From assembly GCF_000613445.1 (NCBI RefSeq), contig NZ_BAIZ01000010.1, positions 1-64,000 of the forward strand: a stretch of DNA of 64,000 nucleotides, written 5' to 3'. Positions 11,004-20,415 of this stretch are shown piece after piece. Both the position numbers and the translations under genes were made by a program. Position 1 is the first letter of the stretch. Every line of letters starts with the position of its first letter. The DNA comes from Hoylesella shahii DSM 15611 = JCM 12083 (GTDB lineage Bacteria; Bacteroidota; Bacteroidia; Bacteroidales; Bacteroidaceae). The notes under the pieces are model-generated. The model was not told the origin of the DNA, ran no database searches, and saw nothing but the letters and a program-made list of their open reading frames with translations.

Positions 11004-12587
11004 ATGAAAGTAACAAGATTTACACACATGTTGATGGCCCTTACGGTGACGCTCGGCGCATGGGCGCAAGGTCCCAATGGGTCGGGAACTTATTATCAAA
11101 ATGCTAACGCTCTAAAAGGCGAAGCGCTTAAAACGGCCTTGAGCAAAATTATCTCTACCGGTGCGAAAGACTTGGGTTACGATGCGTTGTGGAATGCGTA
11201 CATAGCCACCGACCTGCGACCCGACGGAACAATTTGGGACATCTACTCGAATGTCACCAAATACGACCCTGTTAATGGCCATAAAGGCAATTATAAGCAA
11301 GAGGGCGACGTGTTTAATCGAGAGCACACCACACCTCAAAGTTGGTTTAAGAAAGCTAGTCCGATGAAAAGCGACCTCTTCCATGTGTTTCCCACCGACG
11401 GATATGTTAATAATAGGAGAAGCAATTTTCCGCTAGGAGAAACCAAAGGCGAAAACTATCAATCGAAAAATGGATTTAGCAAAGTGGGTAAGTGCACCAC
11501 CGAAGGATACCATGGCACGGTGTTCGAACCTGCCGACGAATATAAAGGCGACCTTGCACGTGTGTATTTCTACATGGCCACACGCTATGAAGACCGCGTT
11601 AGCTCGTGGGGTGGCGACACTTATGGCAAAAGCAGCTACCCGGGACTGGCACAATGGGCACTTAATATGTTTATTCGATGGGCTGGAAACGACCCCGTGA
11701 GCCAAAAAGAGGTGGACAGAAACAACGCTGTGTATAAACTGCAGATGAACAGAAACCCCTATGTGGACTACCCCGGACTGGAACAATACGTGTGGGGAAC
11801 GCTCACCGACAAGGCTTTTGATTATGCCAACTACACTGCACCTGGTGAAAACAAGAAGCCTGATAATCCTGATGAACCGAATAACCCTGACCAACCGAAC
11901 AAGCCCGACGAGCCTAACACGCCTGATACACCTGATAATAACTCTGCAATGCCTACGGGTAAGGTGGTGTTTAAAAAAGTTATGTCTGTTAACGACTTGC
12001 AACCGGGTGGATACTATCTCATCGTTAACGAAAAGGCTACCGCTGCTTTAGGCGCCAGTAACAAAGGTTATCGCACGTCGGTGACGGCGCCTATGAGCCG
12101 ATTTGAAATGACTGCAGAGGTGAATGGCAAAGACCAGCCGCGCACATTGACGCTTGGTGGAAAGCAAGGAAGCTACACGCTGTACGACGGAATAGAGAAA
12201 ACATACTTGGCATACAATGGCACGAAGAACACGCTAAACAACGAAAAAGATGCCCAAAATGCCTCTGCTCAATGGGACATCGACGTGGTGAACGACACAA
12301 TTGTGAGAATTACCAACAAGCAAAGCACCGAACGCGCTATTTATTACAACAATCATCAACCACGCTTTGCATGCTATAAGAGTTCGAGCGCGCAACAAAT
12401 TGTGCAGTTGTTTGTGGCCAATGTCACTACCAATATTGTTACTTTTCCACAAGCTGAAGCGCTAAACGTGAACGTTTATGCCATAGACGGCCGACTGATA
12501 CGCGCTAATGTTGAGAAAGAAAAAGCACTTTTGGGCTTGCCCAAGGGTATTTATGTGGTGGGTAAGAAAAAATATGTGGTGAGATAA
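11004..12587 (+). CDS. Secreted endonuclease I family nuclease with type IX-like C-terminal tail
   Basis: Predicted exported DNase of the endonuclease I (PF04231) family, which makes double-strand cuts with a His-metal active site. It has 527 residues: a signal peptide (1-21); the nuclease domain to about 275 with FNREHTTPQSW (REH at 106-108) and FHVFPTDGYVNNRRSN; a Pro/Asp/Asn-rich linker (about 281-316, repeated PDEPN/PDQPN); a beta-rich middle domain; and a C-terminal module ending NVNVYAIDGRLIRANV ... GLPKGIYVVGKKKYVVR. That ending resembles sorting tails of type IX substrates and recurs in two other enzymes here. Roles in DNA scavenging or in degrading extracellular DNA of biofilms or neutrophil traps are possible. 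It has its own promoter and stands alone. Confidence 0.88.
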   Translation: MKVTRFTHMLMALTVTLGAWAQGPNGSGTYYQNANALKGEALKTALSKIISTGAKDLGYDALWNAYIATDLRPDGTIWDIYSNVTKYDPVNGHKGNYKQEGDVFNREHTTPQSWFKKASPMKSDLFHVFPTDGYVNNRRSNFPLGETKGENYQSKNGFSKVGKCTTEGYHGTVFEPADEYKGDLARVYFYMATRYEDRVSSWGGDTYGKSSYPGLAQWALNMFIRWAGNDPVSQKEVDRNNAVYKLQMNRNPYVDYPGLEQYVWGTLTDKAFDYANYTAPGENKKPDNPDEPNNPDQPNKPDEPNTPDTPDNNSAMPTGKVVFKKVMSVNDLQPGGYYLIVNEKATAALGASNKGYRTSVTAPMSRFEMTAEVNGKDQPRTLTLGGKQGSYTLYDGIEKTYLAYNGTKNTLNNEKDAQNASAQWDIDVVNDTIVRITNKQSTERAIYYNNHQPRFACYKSSSAQQIVQLFVANVTTNIVTFPQAEALNVNVYAIDGRLIRANVEKEKALLGLPKGIYVVGKKKYVVR

Positions 12588-12841
12588 GCACCCCACGCGC
12601 CAACAACAATCCCAAGCAATTGTTTGCTGGTATCTAACAGTTGATGCCATCCCTCGCGTTGCTTACTGTTCGCCATTTGCTGTTGCACGCATCTTGATTA
12701 AGGCATGTGCTTGGCGCAGTGGGCTATATCTACAAGAGTTAGACGTATCAGCTGTTCATAATCCAACCACATCTGTACTGGTTTTAACAACCGCTTTGGG
12801 TTAAACACCATTTATCAACACAAGGCAAACCAGCCTTTCAA
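12588..12841. other. Gene-free stretch ending in a strong hairpin
   Basis: No plausible coding frame. The span lies between the endonuclease stop and a strong terminator-like hairpin, so it is either a long 3' untranslated region or holds a small RNA. I see no TAnnTTTG promoter inside it. Confidence 0.35.
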
Positions 12842-12896
12842 CCCCTCGCTTGCTGCACTTCGCATGGATAAGTGCAACAAACGAGGGGATATTTTT
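12842..12896 (+). terminator. Two-tier terminator hairpin
   Basis: CCCCTCG (12842-12848) pairs with CGAGGGG (12882-12888). Inside, TGCTGCACTT pairs nearly fully with AAGTGCAACA. ATATTTTT follows. Stem strength and U-tract fit a plus-strand terminator, 255 bases after the endonuclease stop. Confidence 0.7.
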
Positions 12897-13189
12897 ATCT
12901 GCTTGCTATTCAATAAACTACGCGTTAGCAGCTGATAGAGAAATGTATGGCGCTGAACAAATAACCTTTTACAAACATTGCTACACATGTTGCTCATACA
13001 GCAGCATGCGCCAATAAGCACTAAGCAATAGATGGTGCACCCTATTGTTGCCATAACCCAAACCAACATCAAAGAAAACAGAGTATTTGGCGTGAGCAAT
13101 ATAAAGACGATAACCACCATATAAAACGCTCATTTGCCACACACAACCACAACGACTGAGAGGAATTGAATTGTTAACACGATAAATAT

Positions 13190-13830
13190 TCTTTACAAAA
13201 CACCCTTTTCTCGCCACTCATTCTAGACGAAAAAAACCACTAAAACCTATATAAAACACCCCAAAAATAGAAAAATGGCAGCAGGGTTCAATCCGTTTTT
13301 CGCCCCATTATTTGCTATTTACTATGGTTTTGCATTTCTAGTTTTAAAGAAATAGCGCCATTTTTGCCTTCGCGTCAACAAAAAAAGTGGCATTTTTCCA
13401 TGCATTATTTTCTGCGTTTTGTAGCAAAACGCATTGTGTTTAGCACCAAATAGCCTTGCGTTTTGCTGCATATTGCAAGGCGTTTTGCTGCTAAATGCAA
13501 GGTGTTTTAATGCTTTTTACAGCGTCATTTTGCTGCAATATTAACAATAAACGCAACTATTTGCTAACCAAAACAAGATTAAGAAAACACAAAGCGCTTT
13601 TTACATCCAATTCACTAACAGCGTATAAAAAGCAGTCTCATCACAAACAAACTGGCGCTTCGCCAGCGAGAATTATCTTTATTGCAGGACTAAAAAGGGG
13701 TTTTTAGTCTAAAAACACTGTAAACCACAATAAATCAGCACCTTACAAACTTTAAAAATACGCACGTTTTTTAGCCCTATACTCGAAAAATTCGCACCGA
13801 AGGCACTCTCAGCGTTAAAATTTAGTACAA
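13190..13830 (-). repeat. Interspersed repeat R1, copy A
   Basis: About 640 bases that match, in reverse complement, the span 34705-35350. Shared landmarks in order on the minus strand: a block coding NAxxAFGANFS and VRIFKVCK in one frame (near 13740-13830), hairpins near 13650, an array of GCAGCAAAACGCAAGG-like units (about 13415-13530), an A/T-rich section with TTTTTCGTCTAGAATG (near 13230), and TGTTTTGTAAA (near 13195). Middle parts are diverged, ends better kept. No transposase. Confidence 0.65.
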
Positions 13831-13853
13831 ATATTTTACAATGCATCAAAACC

Positions 13854-13944
13854 ATTAAACCCAAACCAGTCATTAGAGAGCCTAGAAACAACACAAAAAC
13901 AAGAATTCTGGAAACATTGTGGCCTAATAACCGATTGGAGTTAA
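13854..13944 (+). repeat. MITE-like repeat, short copy
   Basis: The left end (CCCAAACCAGTCATTAGAG, near 13860) and the reverse complement of the right end (CTCCAATCGGTTATTAGG, near 13940) form an imperfect terminal inverted repeat. The interior ACACAAAAACAAGAATT (near 13890) and GGAAACATTGTGG (near 13910) are almost identical to 35525-35560 of the full copy. At 91 bases it looks like an internally deleted version. Confidence 0.6.
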
Positions 13945-14053
13945 AAGTGTAAACTTGGTTCGCACTACAGCAAAATGCAGTCCCCTGCTCGTGGCTGTTA
14001 AAGCAAAACAATACCATCAAGCAAGTTATAGCCCCCAAACGTCGTGGTGATGG

Positions 14054-16366
14054 TTATCGTTTGCGCAGCGTTTTAGCCTTTCGCGGCAAATAAAGTTTAG
14101 CCGAGCCCACCGTATTTATTTGCTTATCCACCTCCATCAGTAATGGTGCAGAGATGGTTATAGCATCCTTTCCATGCAAGTTAGACAGCATTTTGCTATA
14201 TTGCTTACGCATAAAATACAACAACGAATTGGCTTTGGGTTCGGCAGTCTGCAACTGATATAAAGCCGTGTAAGCACTTCGCAGCAGGTCAACAGCCTGT
14301 ATTCGCTCTGGTGCGATGTCGGCATACCGGTCTAAAGTCAAAAGCATATCCCGCCACGAGTCGAATATTTGTTTGCAAAATTGCTCTCTTTTGCTTGCCA
14401 TTGGCACAGCCAGCAGCCGTTCGAACCTAGCATCGAAGAGCCATGAAGGTGGCAAAAAGAAATGGCGTTGCAAAAACTTCACTGCATTTTTAGCTACGTG
14501 GGGTGGTTCTAGCTGATTGATCACCGAAGGAGGAAGATTGGCTTTTTTTATACCATTGATATGCCTAATCACATGAGAGAGCATGTGCTGATAATGCTCA
14601 ACCAATCCTTCATGGCGGTTGCGGAAGAGATTTCGTTGCACACTGTCGCGCGAAATCCATATTGCAGAATCGGCACAAAGCAGCCTAATATTTTCTATGC
14701 CTTGCTCGTTAACCGCCAGATGGTTGTTACCCAAGTCTTCTGCACAGGCCATAACATCTGCTCCGCTGTCGAAAGCCAGCAAGCTATCGCCCTTGGTTTC
14801 GTTAATCCATCGACTGCGATTGGCCTGCCTCTCAGCCTCATCTTTACCCGGAAACCAGCGATAAGCACAGGCAATAGCCCAACAATCGTACACCCCTAGT
14901 CGGGCAATGCGGTTGCTCAAGCTTACCTTATCAGTTGGTTTTAGCGCGTAGTTGCATCGCACATAGTCCATAACCGAGGTTGTAATGCCGTTGCGATGAA
15001 GGAAATCGTTGTTGCGAAGACTATCTAGCGAGAAATGCGAAGACGCTAAGAAATTGTGTTCTAAGCCCAATGAATGCCCCACTTCGTGTGTAAGCACCAA
15101 TTCGAGCAGCACATTGAGCACCGAGTCGGGCAGTTCAGGCTGCCTAGCAGCAGGATCGTTGGCACCACATTGCACAAAATACCACTGCTTAAGCAAGTCT
15201 AACACCCCGCTAAACACGCCAATATGGCATCCCACCACTTCGCCTCCGCATGGTTCGCACGGTGTTGGCCCATAGGCATTACGAAAATTAGACTCCTTCC
15301 ACGATATAAACGGCACAGTTATATCGTAGGGACAAAAGTTGGGATTAACCGAGTCTTCAGGTGCCAGCTGCGCATCAATGGCGTTTTTAAAGCCTGCTTG
15401 CTCGAAGGCTGGCAACCAATTGCGTACGGCTTTGATGGTTGCATTGCGAATTTGTTCGGGCATTTGGCGATCAACATAAAACACAATGGGGCGTATTGGC
15501 TCTACCAGTTCGCCATTAAGATAGCGTTGGTGCAGTGCTGGTGGCACTTCCAGTCGCCATCGCTTAACAATGCTGCGCCGAGAAGGTATACCTTCTCCTC
15601 CAATAGCTAAGCGCGAAATAGTAAAATACGAGCCCAACCCCACCGTAACAGGCTCTAGCGACTGCTTAGGCATGAGTGCAATGCACACCCCCGTTAAGTA
15701 AGAAACCGTTTTAGGGGTTGTATCGGGCTCGTGGGGAGAAGATAAAAACGAATTATAATCATATACACGCGACACCTGAAACAAAAAACGGTCGGGCTTA
15801 ACGTCAATCTTCTCTATCTTATCAAACTGCTTTTGCTTGTTGCCAAGCTTAAAATCTAAGAAGGCAATGTTCATGGAGAACAGCGGAAAATGCTTAAGCC
15901 ACTCGCCCACTTCAACCAAAATGCTGTTGGCCGAACGCTGAATGATAGGCAACCGCTCGTAAACACGAGTAGTGGAACTGGTTAATGCAAGACGCGAAAA
16001 CACCGAAGTGCTATCCGTGAAATAGCGATTATACTGGGGATGAGTAATCCACAACTTGTCGCCATGCACCTCCATGCCAAAGAAAACAGGACCAATCATG
16101 TCGCCTGGATAACCCCATTTTGGGCCACTTTGAGTTGTCTTATCCAGTTTTTGAGCCTTAAGCACCGTAATGGAAGACACAAACTCTCGCCCAAACAATG
16201 TGTCGGGGATTTCCCAATAAAGCTTTTCTCCCACCTTATATGTGGTGAAAAGCCCGTTCGACACATTTTTTTCGGGATTATTAGAAAAGAAATGAGAAAC
16301 CGTTTGCCCCTTGGCCACCACAAAAAGCAGGGCAAAGACAACGATCAGACCAACTTTGCGCAACAT
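14054..16366 (-). CDS. Zinc-dependent metalloprotease (DUF5117/DUF4953 type)
   Basis: Predicted exported metzincin-like protease of about 770 residues. A signal peptide precedes SHFFSNNPEKNVSNGLFTTY, typical of the N-terminal DUF5118/DUF5117 region. The active site HEVGHSLGLEH (residues 427-437) gives three zinc-binding His and the catalytic Glu, followed downstream by a Met-turn-like SVMDYVR. The rest is the helical DUF4953-type C-terminus. ATG 16366 is chosen over an upstream in-frame ATG because the signal peptide begins there. It is the last gene of the SusC/SusD/DUF4843/PKD-like operon, 78 bases after the PKD-like gene. Context suggests it generates or trims peptides for the SusC importer; the substrate is unknown. 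Confidence 0.88.
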   Translation of the reverse strand: MLRKVGLIVVFALLFVVAKGQTVSHFFSNNPEKNVSNGLFTTYKVGEKLYWEIPDTLFGREFVSSITVLKAQKLDKTTQSGPKWGYPGDMIGPVFFGMEVHGDKLWITHPQYNRYFTDSTSVFSRLALTSSTTRVYERLPIIQRSANSILVEVGEWLKHFPLFSMNIAFLDFKLGNKQKQFDKIEKIDVKPDRFLFQVSRVYDYNSFLSSPHEPDTTPKTVSYLTGVCIALMPKQSLEPVTVGLGSYFTISRLAIGGEGIPSRRSIVKRWRLEVPPALHQRYLNGELVEPIRPIVFYVDRQMPEQIRNATIKAVRNWLPAFEQAGFKNAIDAQLAPEDSVNPNFCPYDITVPFISWKESNFRNAYGPTPCEPCGGEVVGCHIGVFSGVLDLLKQWYFVQCGANDPAARQPELPDSVLNVLLELVLTHEVGHSLGLEHNFLASSHFSLDSLRNNDFLHRNGITTSVMDYVRCNYALKPTDKVSLSNRIARLGVYDCWAIACAYRWFPGKDEAERQANRSRWINETKGDSLLAFDSGADVMACAEDLGNNHLAVNEQGIENIRLLCADSAIWISRDSVQRNLFRNRHEGLVEHYQHMLSHVIRHINGIKKANLPPSVINQLEPPHVAKNAVKFLQRHFFLPPSWLFDARFERLLAVPMASKREQFCKQIFDSWRDMLLTLDRYADIAPERIQAVDLLRSAYTALYQLQTAEPKANSLLYFMRKQYSKMLSNLHGKDAITISAPLLMEVDKQINTVGSAKLYLPRKAKTLRKR

Positions 16367-16444
16367 GATTAAAATAATCGTTTCAAAGAAAAGAAAAACG
16401 CACGCTAAGCACAGTATGCCCAACGCACGTTTCTCTTTACACCT

Positions 16445-18078
16445 TTATTCGTAACTATAAGTAATATCTGCTATTTTTCCAAAGGGGAGACTACCATTGC
16501 CATAAACAAAACTAGCGTTGGAAACATGCGCTAAGTCGCCCGAGGCAGTGAGTTTTAGTTCAACCACCATGCCTTTATCACCCTGATTATAAGCCACGCC
16601 CATCGTTGTACCCAAGATTTCGGCCGTTTCGCGGTTCTTAAATTTGGCGCAAACCACCTGTGCATCGCTCGGTGCAGCATACACTTCAACCACCTTATTG
16701 CGTTTTAGGTCTACACGATAAACCTTGTTTGCAGCAGCCATAAACAACAAGTCGGCCGAAAAGGCGTAGCTTGCAGCAAACTTAGCGGTGCTTAAATCTA
16801 CCTCTGACGGCATGTTTACCGTGTATTGCGCCACGCAATGCGGCTCTGTGTCGCGACAACTAAACTTGTACACCGTGAGTTGCTTACTGCCCGTGCGATA
16901 TCCAATGCCATATAATTGACTACCATAGGCGCCACCAGCAACAATATCGGTAATGGTTAAGTCGGCCGGAATGGTATCAGGATTGAAGGCGTTGACATAA
17001 GTGTCGCGCTGCCCCACAGGTCTTACAGGCACACCACGGTCTACCCATGCGCTACCATATCGGCGCATAGAAACCGACTTATAGGGTGTGCCATAGAAGT
17101 CGGACAGTCCGAAAGCAGGTCGTTTTAAGAAGCGATGGTTTTGCGAATCGTAGAAATATAGCACGTTTTGGCCAGCCCCATAAGCGAGATGGTGGGATAT
17201 TTGTCGCCCTCTTTCACCGAATAGGGCACACACGTGCCATCCATGTGTGCGAAATAGGCTTTGCCATCGTTAACCAATAGTTCGCCATGTGCATCCATCT
17301 TATAGGTTTGCAACTTAATTTGCTTACCATCAGCAGTGGGTTCGAAGAGAATTTTTTCCGTGGAATATTTCACCGCAAGTGTGCTAGGCGTAACCAAAGC
17401 CACCCCCTTTGTGGTGGCAATAACCATTCCGGGATTGGCCGAAAAGCCCAAAAAGCCGAACACACTGGTGGCTTCTTTGCTGCCATACACCTTACGTGCA
17501 GCCAAGGCAAGCGGTTTTCCTTGGAGTGGGAATGGCTCGTTGCGTTCCGACTTGTAAACATCAGCATAGACAAAATAGCCATCGGGTGCGCCTTCAATGG
17601 CACCCAGCATCGTTTTCCCTTCTTTTTCGTGCAACACAAACCAGCAAGGATTAAACGGTTTCACAATTTTCACCTGCGTTTTTTTGTACCATTGCGTGCC
17701 ATTTGCTTTATCGGTCACCACAAGCAGCAGTCCGATATTGTCAGTCTGCCCAGCTTTCACCGTTACCTTGCACTCCTTACCCTTAGCATAAGGCATATAA
17801 TCGTTCATATTATCCGATAGTGCTTTGGCATCTTCTTTGATTATCAGCCATTGAAAATCAAGATTTTCGTCGCCCATTGCCATCGTTTGCGCGATAATGG
17901 GCTTGAGTGTCACCTCGGCATCATCGCTTTTAGGCATACGTACTTGCGGTTCGTCTATCTCTATTTTTACGCCATTCACATCGTGGTAGTCGTAGTTTCC
18001 CTTATCTTCGTAGCATCCTGCCAAGACGAACACGGCACATGCAAGGGCAAACCTTATTATTTGTGGTTTCATTTTCAT
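16445..18078 (-). CDS. PKD-like family surface lipoprotein (one frameshift)
   Basis: Predicted lipoprotein of about 544 residues. The signal ends in the lipobox VLAGC, followed by YEDKGNYDYHDVN, the hallmark opening of the Bacteroidales PKD-like (PKD_2, PF16407) family. A PKD-like beta domain covers about residues 30-140. The remainder is beta-rich and propeller-like, with repeats such as GKTMLGAIEGAPDGYFVYA. The frame breaks near 17175: one more G in the GGGG run after ATG turns SLMGLAKTC into SLMGAGQNVLYFYDSQNHRF and reads to a stop at 16445. A homopolymer deletion is the likely cause. It lies between the DUF4843 lipoprotein and the protease and probably binds the ligand at the surface. The exact function is not known. 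Confidence 0.85.
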
Positions 18079-18198
18079 TATTACTGTCGATGTTAATTGG
18101 TAATTATTCTGGCTACACGTATCTATTTCTTTCGTTTTGCAAGATTTAGCGATGCATGAGCAACGTTATTGCGCCAGTTATTAACATTTACGAATTGA

Positions 18199-18873
18199 TT
18201 AGAAGGATATAGGCGTGCCTTTATCGTCGACGATGGCCGGTTTACCTGCTGCCAAATAGGCTTCGTAAGCTTTGCTAACCGTATCAAAATCGTCGTAAGT
18301 GAGCTGCGAATAATCTTTACCCAGCACGTCCATCATGTAGATATACTTGGCATCACTGTATTCACCCCAGTCGCATTCGTCCCAGTTATAGGGTCGCAAT
18401 TGCCACCGCACGTTCACCAACATTTGGTTGAGTTCCACCAGTCCCTTATCAAATTGGTGGTTGGGATTGGCCTGAGCGAACGCCACTAAGCATCCAAAGG
18501 CTTTGTTACCACGCTTAAGTTCGGGGCGTTTAACCCTATAGTAGTAGGTTTGGCACACGGTGTCAAGCGCCGAGAACGTGTATTTGTCGGCCAATTGCAG
18601 TTCGGGTGAAGCCTCATAGCCCTCAGCAGGCATCACTTTCAAGCAGAAGTTGCGTGGTGCTTCGAGGTTAACGCCTTGAATGCGCACAGCAAAGCTATCG
18701 GTTTTAAACTCCGTTTTCTTCACATAATCTGTATCAACAAACTCCACGATGCGTTGTCTTGCATAGAAGTTTACGCGTGAAGATTGGTTGTAAAGCTCAA
18801 TTTCGTTTTGCTTACAGCTCACAAAGGCGCTTGTAACAAACAACAGTGAGAGCATATATAAGATGTGTTTCAT
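18199..18873 (-). CDS. DUF4843 domain lipoprotein
   Basis: A 224-residue lipoprotein: the signal peptide ends in FVSC at residue 20. The following NEIELYNQSSRVNFYARQRI and the C-terminal WGEYSDAKYIYMMDVLG match the DUF4843 family, found next to SusD-like genes in Bacteroidales. Molecular role unknown; an accessory ligand-binding or complex protein at the outer membrane is the usual guess. It starts 12 bases before the end of the SusD-like gene and precedes the PKD-like lipoprotein by 120 bases. Complete, no frame problem. Confidence 0.82.
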   Translation of the reverse strand: MKHILYMLSLLFVTSAFVSCKQNEIELYNQSSRVNFYARQRIVEFVDTDYVKKTEFKTDSFAVRIQGVNLEAPRNFCLKVMPAEGYEASPELQLADKYTFSALDTVCQTYYYRVKRPELKRGNKAFGCLVAFAQANPNHQFDKGLVELNQMLVNVRWQLRPYNWDECDWGEYSDAKYIYMMDVLGKDYSQLTYDDFDTVSKAYEAYLAAGKPAIVDDKGTPISF

Positions 18874-18885
18874 ACCTTCGTTACC

Positions 18886-20401
18886 TTAATTGTTATTACC
18901 ATGTATCTTCTCATCGTCGGGGAGTGGCATCCGATATTGCGTCTTAGTCATGCTATTGACACCGCATCCCAACCATGTTTCGTAGTTATGCGCTTTGAGA
19001 AAGAAGAACAATTTGCCTTCGGCGAAGAACTCCTTACGATATTCTTTCATGATTTCGTTGATGCGTTTGGTTTGCGTTCTGGTTACTCCAGCCATGGGTT
19101 GGGCATCGTCATAATGCTCTGTGCGCACCTCATCGGCAAACGATATGCCACGCGCAAAGCGCACAGCATTAAGCGCATCGGCACTTTTCTGTGCATCGGG
19201 TTCGCATTCGGCAACGATATAATACATTTCGGGCAAGCGAATAAGCGGGATGGCATCGGCTCCAACGTAGGTGTAGGCTTCTTTCAAAGGTTTCTGATTA
19301 TACTTACGACAGAAGGCTCTGACGTCAGAAGCGCCCGTTAGTTCGAACATTTCGGGCAGTTTACGCCAATCGGTAACGCCTACACCCGCTGTTTCGAAGA
19401 ACTCGTTAAAATGGCTTTCGCTGGTGGTATAATGCATATCGCTGCGTTCGCTTCGGCATCCATGCCATTGGCAGTAAGCAATTTGTCGAGTTCGTAGACC
19501 GAAAGACCAAATATTTGCTCGCTATAACGGATGGAATTATAATTGGCAGCCGACTGTGCATCAATGAGTTTGAAGTGTTGATTGGCGTCGATTACCTCGC
19601 GCGCATACTTCAAAGCGAGCGCTTTACTTTCGGCATCACCTTTATAACAATACACCCTAGCAAGCATGGCCTTTACGGCAAAGAGATTCATACGAAACTC
19701 GCGGTTGATTAAGAAGCCATTTTTCGACTTATAACCCTCGTCGTAAGGGTCGGTAAAGAAGTCGAGTGGGTCTGATGATTTCAACAAGTCCTCTGCCTCG
19801 TGCAAGTCTTTTAGCACCGCTTCCACCACAGCTTGAGCCGTTAATATGGGTGTAGGCACGCGGTCGTAGGTGGTGCGATAAGCGATAGCCTTTGCGTTAG
19901 GCTCTTCTTTATATATAGGTCCGAAGAGTCGCAGCAGGTCGAAATGCAAGAAAGCACGTAGGGCCAAGGCTTCACCGCGCATAGTTTCGTAATATCGCGG
20001 TGTAACAAGAACCTCGCGTTTGGATTCGGTGTGAGCAATAATATTGTTTACATTGGCAATGACATTATAGAAATCGGCGTAGATAGCGTTCTTTTTAGTC
20101 TTGAATTTATTATCGTAATCGTACACCATACTTTGGTCGAAGACGATAGAAGTTTCGTATCCAGGATAGCCCGAATAGATGCCTGCCAGTTCGTCTATGT
20201 AGCCATACGAGAGGTCGGCTCCATAAAGTGTGGCCGAACCCATTTTGATATACACGCCCGTTAGTGCGTCTTTAAATCCCGATTCAGAACTAAACTGTTT
20301 ATCTGTAGGATAGAGGTTTTGGGATTTACGTCTAACCAATCGTTACAAGCAGTAAGTCCCAGCATCGCTCCCAGCAATAATATCTGTATTTTCTTCATCA
20401 T
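18886..20401 (-). CDS. SusD/RagB-like lipoprotein (two frameshifts)
   Basis: Substrate-binding lid of the SusC channel encoded just upstream. Reconstructed length is about 505 residues. The lipoprotein signal MMKKIQILLLGAMLGLTAC at 20401 is preceded by GGAG and sits 14 bases after the SusC stop. It continues NDWLDVNPKTS, then the frame must change near 20315 to reach TDKQFSSESGFKDALTGVYI, with TPR-like SusD helices (GEALALRAFLHFDLLRLFGP). A second break near 19437 joins NGMDAEAN to YTTSESHFNEFF. The C-terminal half keeps IPLIRLPEMYYIVAEC and INEIMKEYRKEFFAEG. Both breaks fit single missing bases. The ligand is unknown; the operon context with a protease argues for peptides. Confidence 0.85.
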
Positions 20402-20415
20402 TGAGTTCTCCTAAA

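Noticed and set aside
13270..13300. T-arm-like GGTTCAATCC suggesting a tRNA gene.
   Set aside because: No acceptor stem, D-arm or anticodon arm can be placed around it, and the sequence is part of repeat R1 (its counterpart is near 35255).
13709..14038. Minus-strand open frame of 109 codons with hydrophobic stretches.
   Set aside because: It runs through the MITE-like copy and repeat R1. The parts resembling the frame at 35406-35618 are explained by the shared repeat, not by a protein family.
16367..16423. Upstream in-frame ATG extending the metalloprotease by 19 residues.
   Set aside because: A good signal peptide starts at the ATG at 16366; the extension would bury it.
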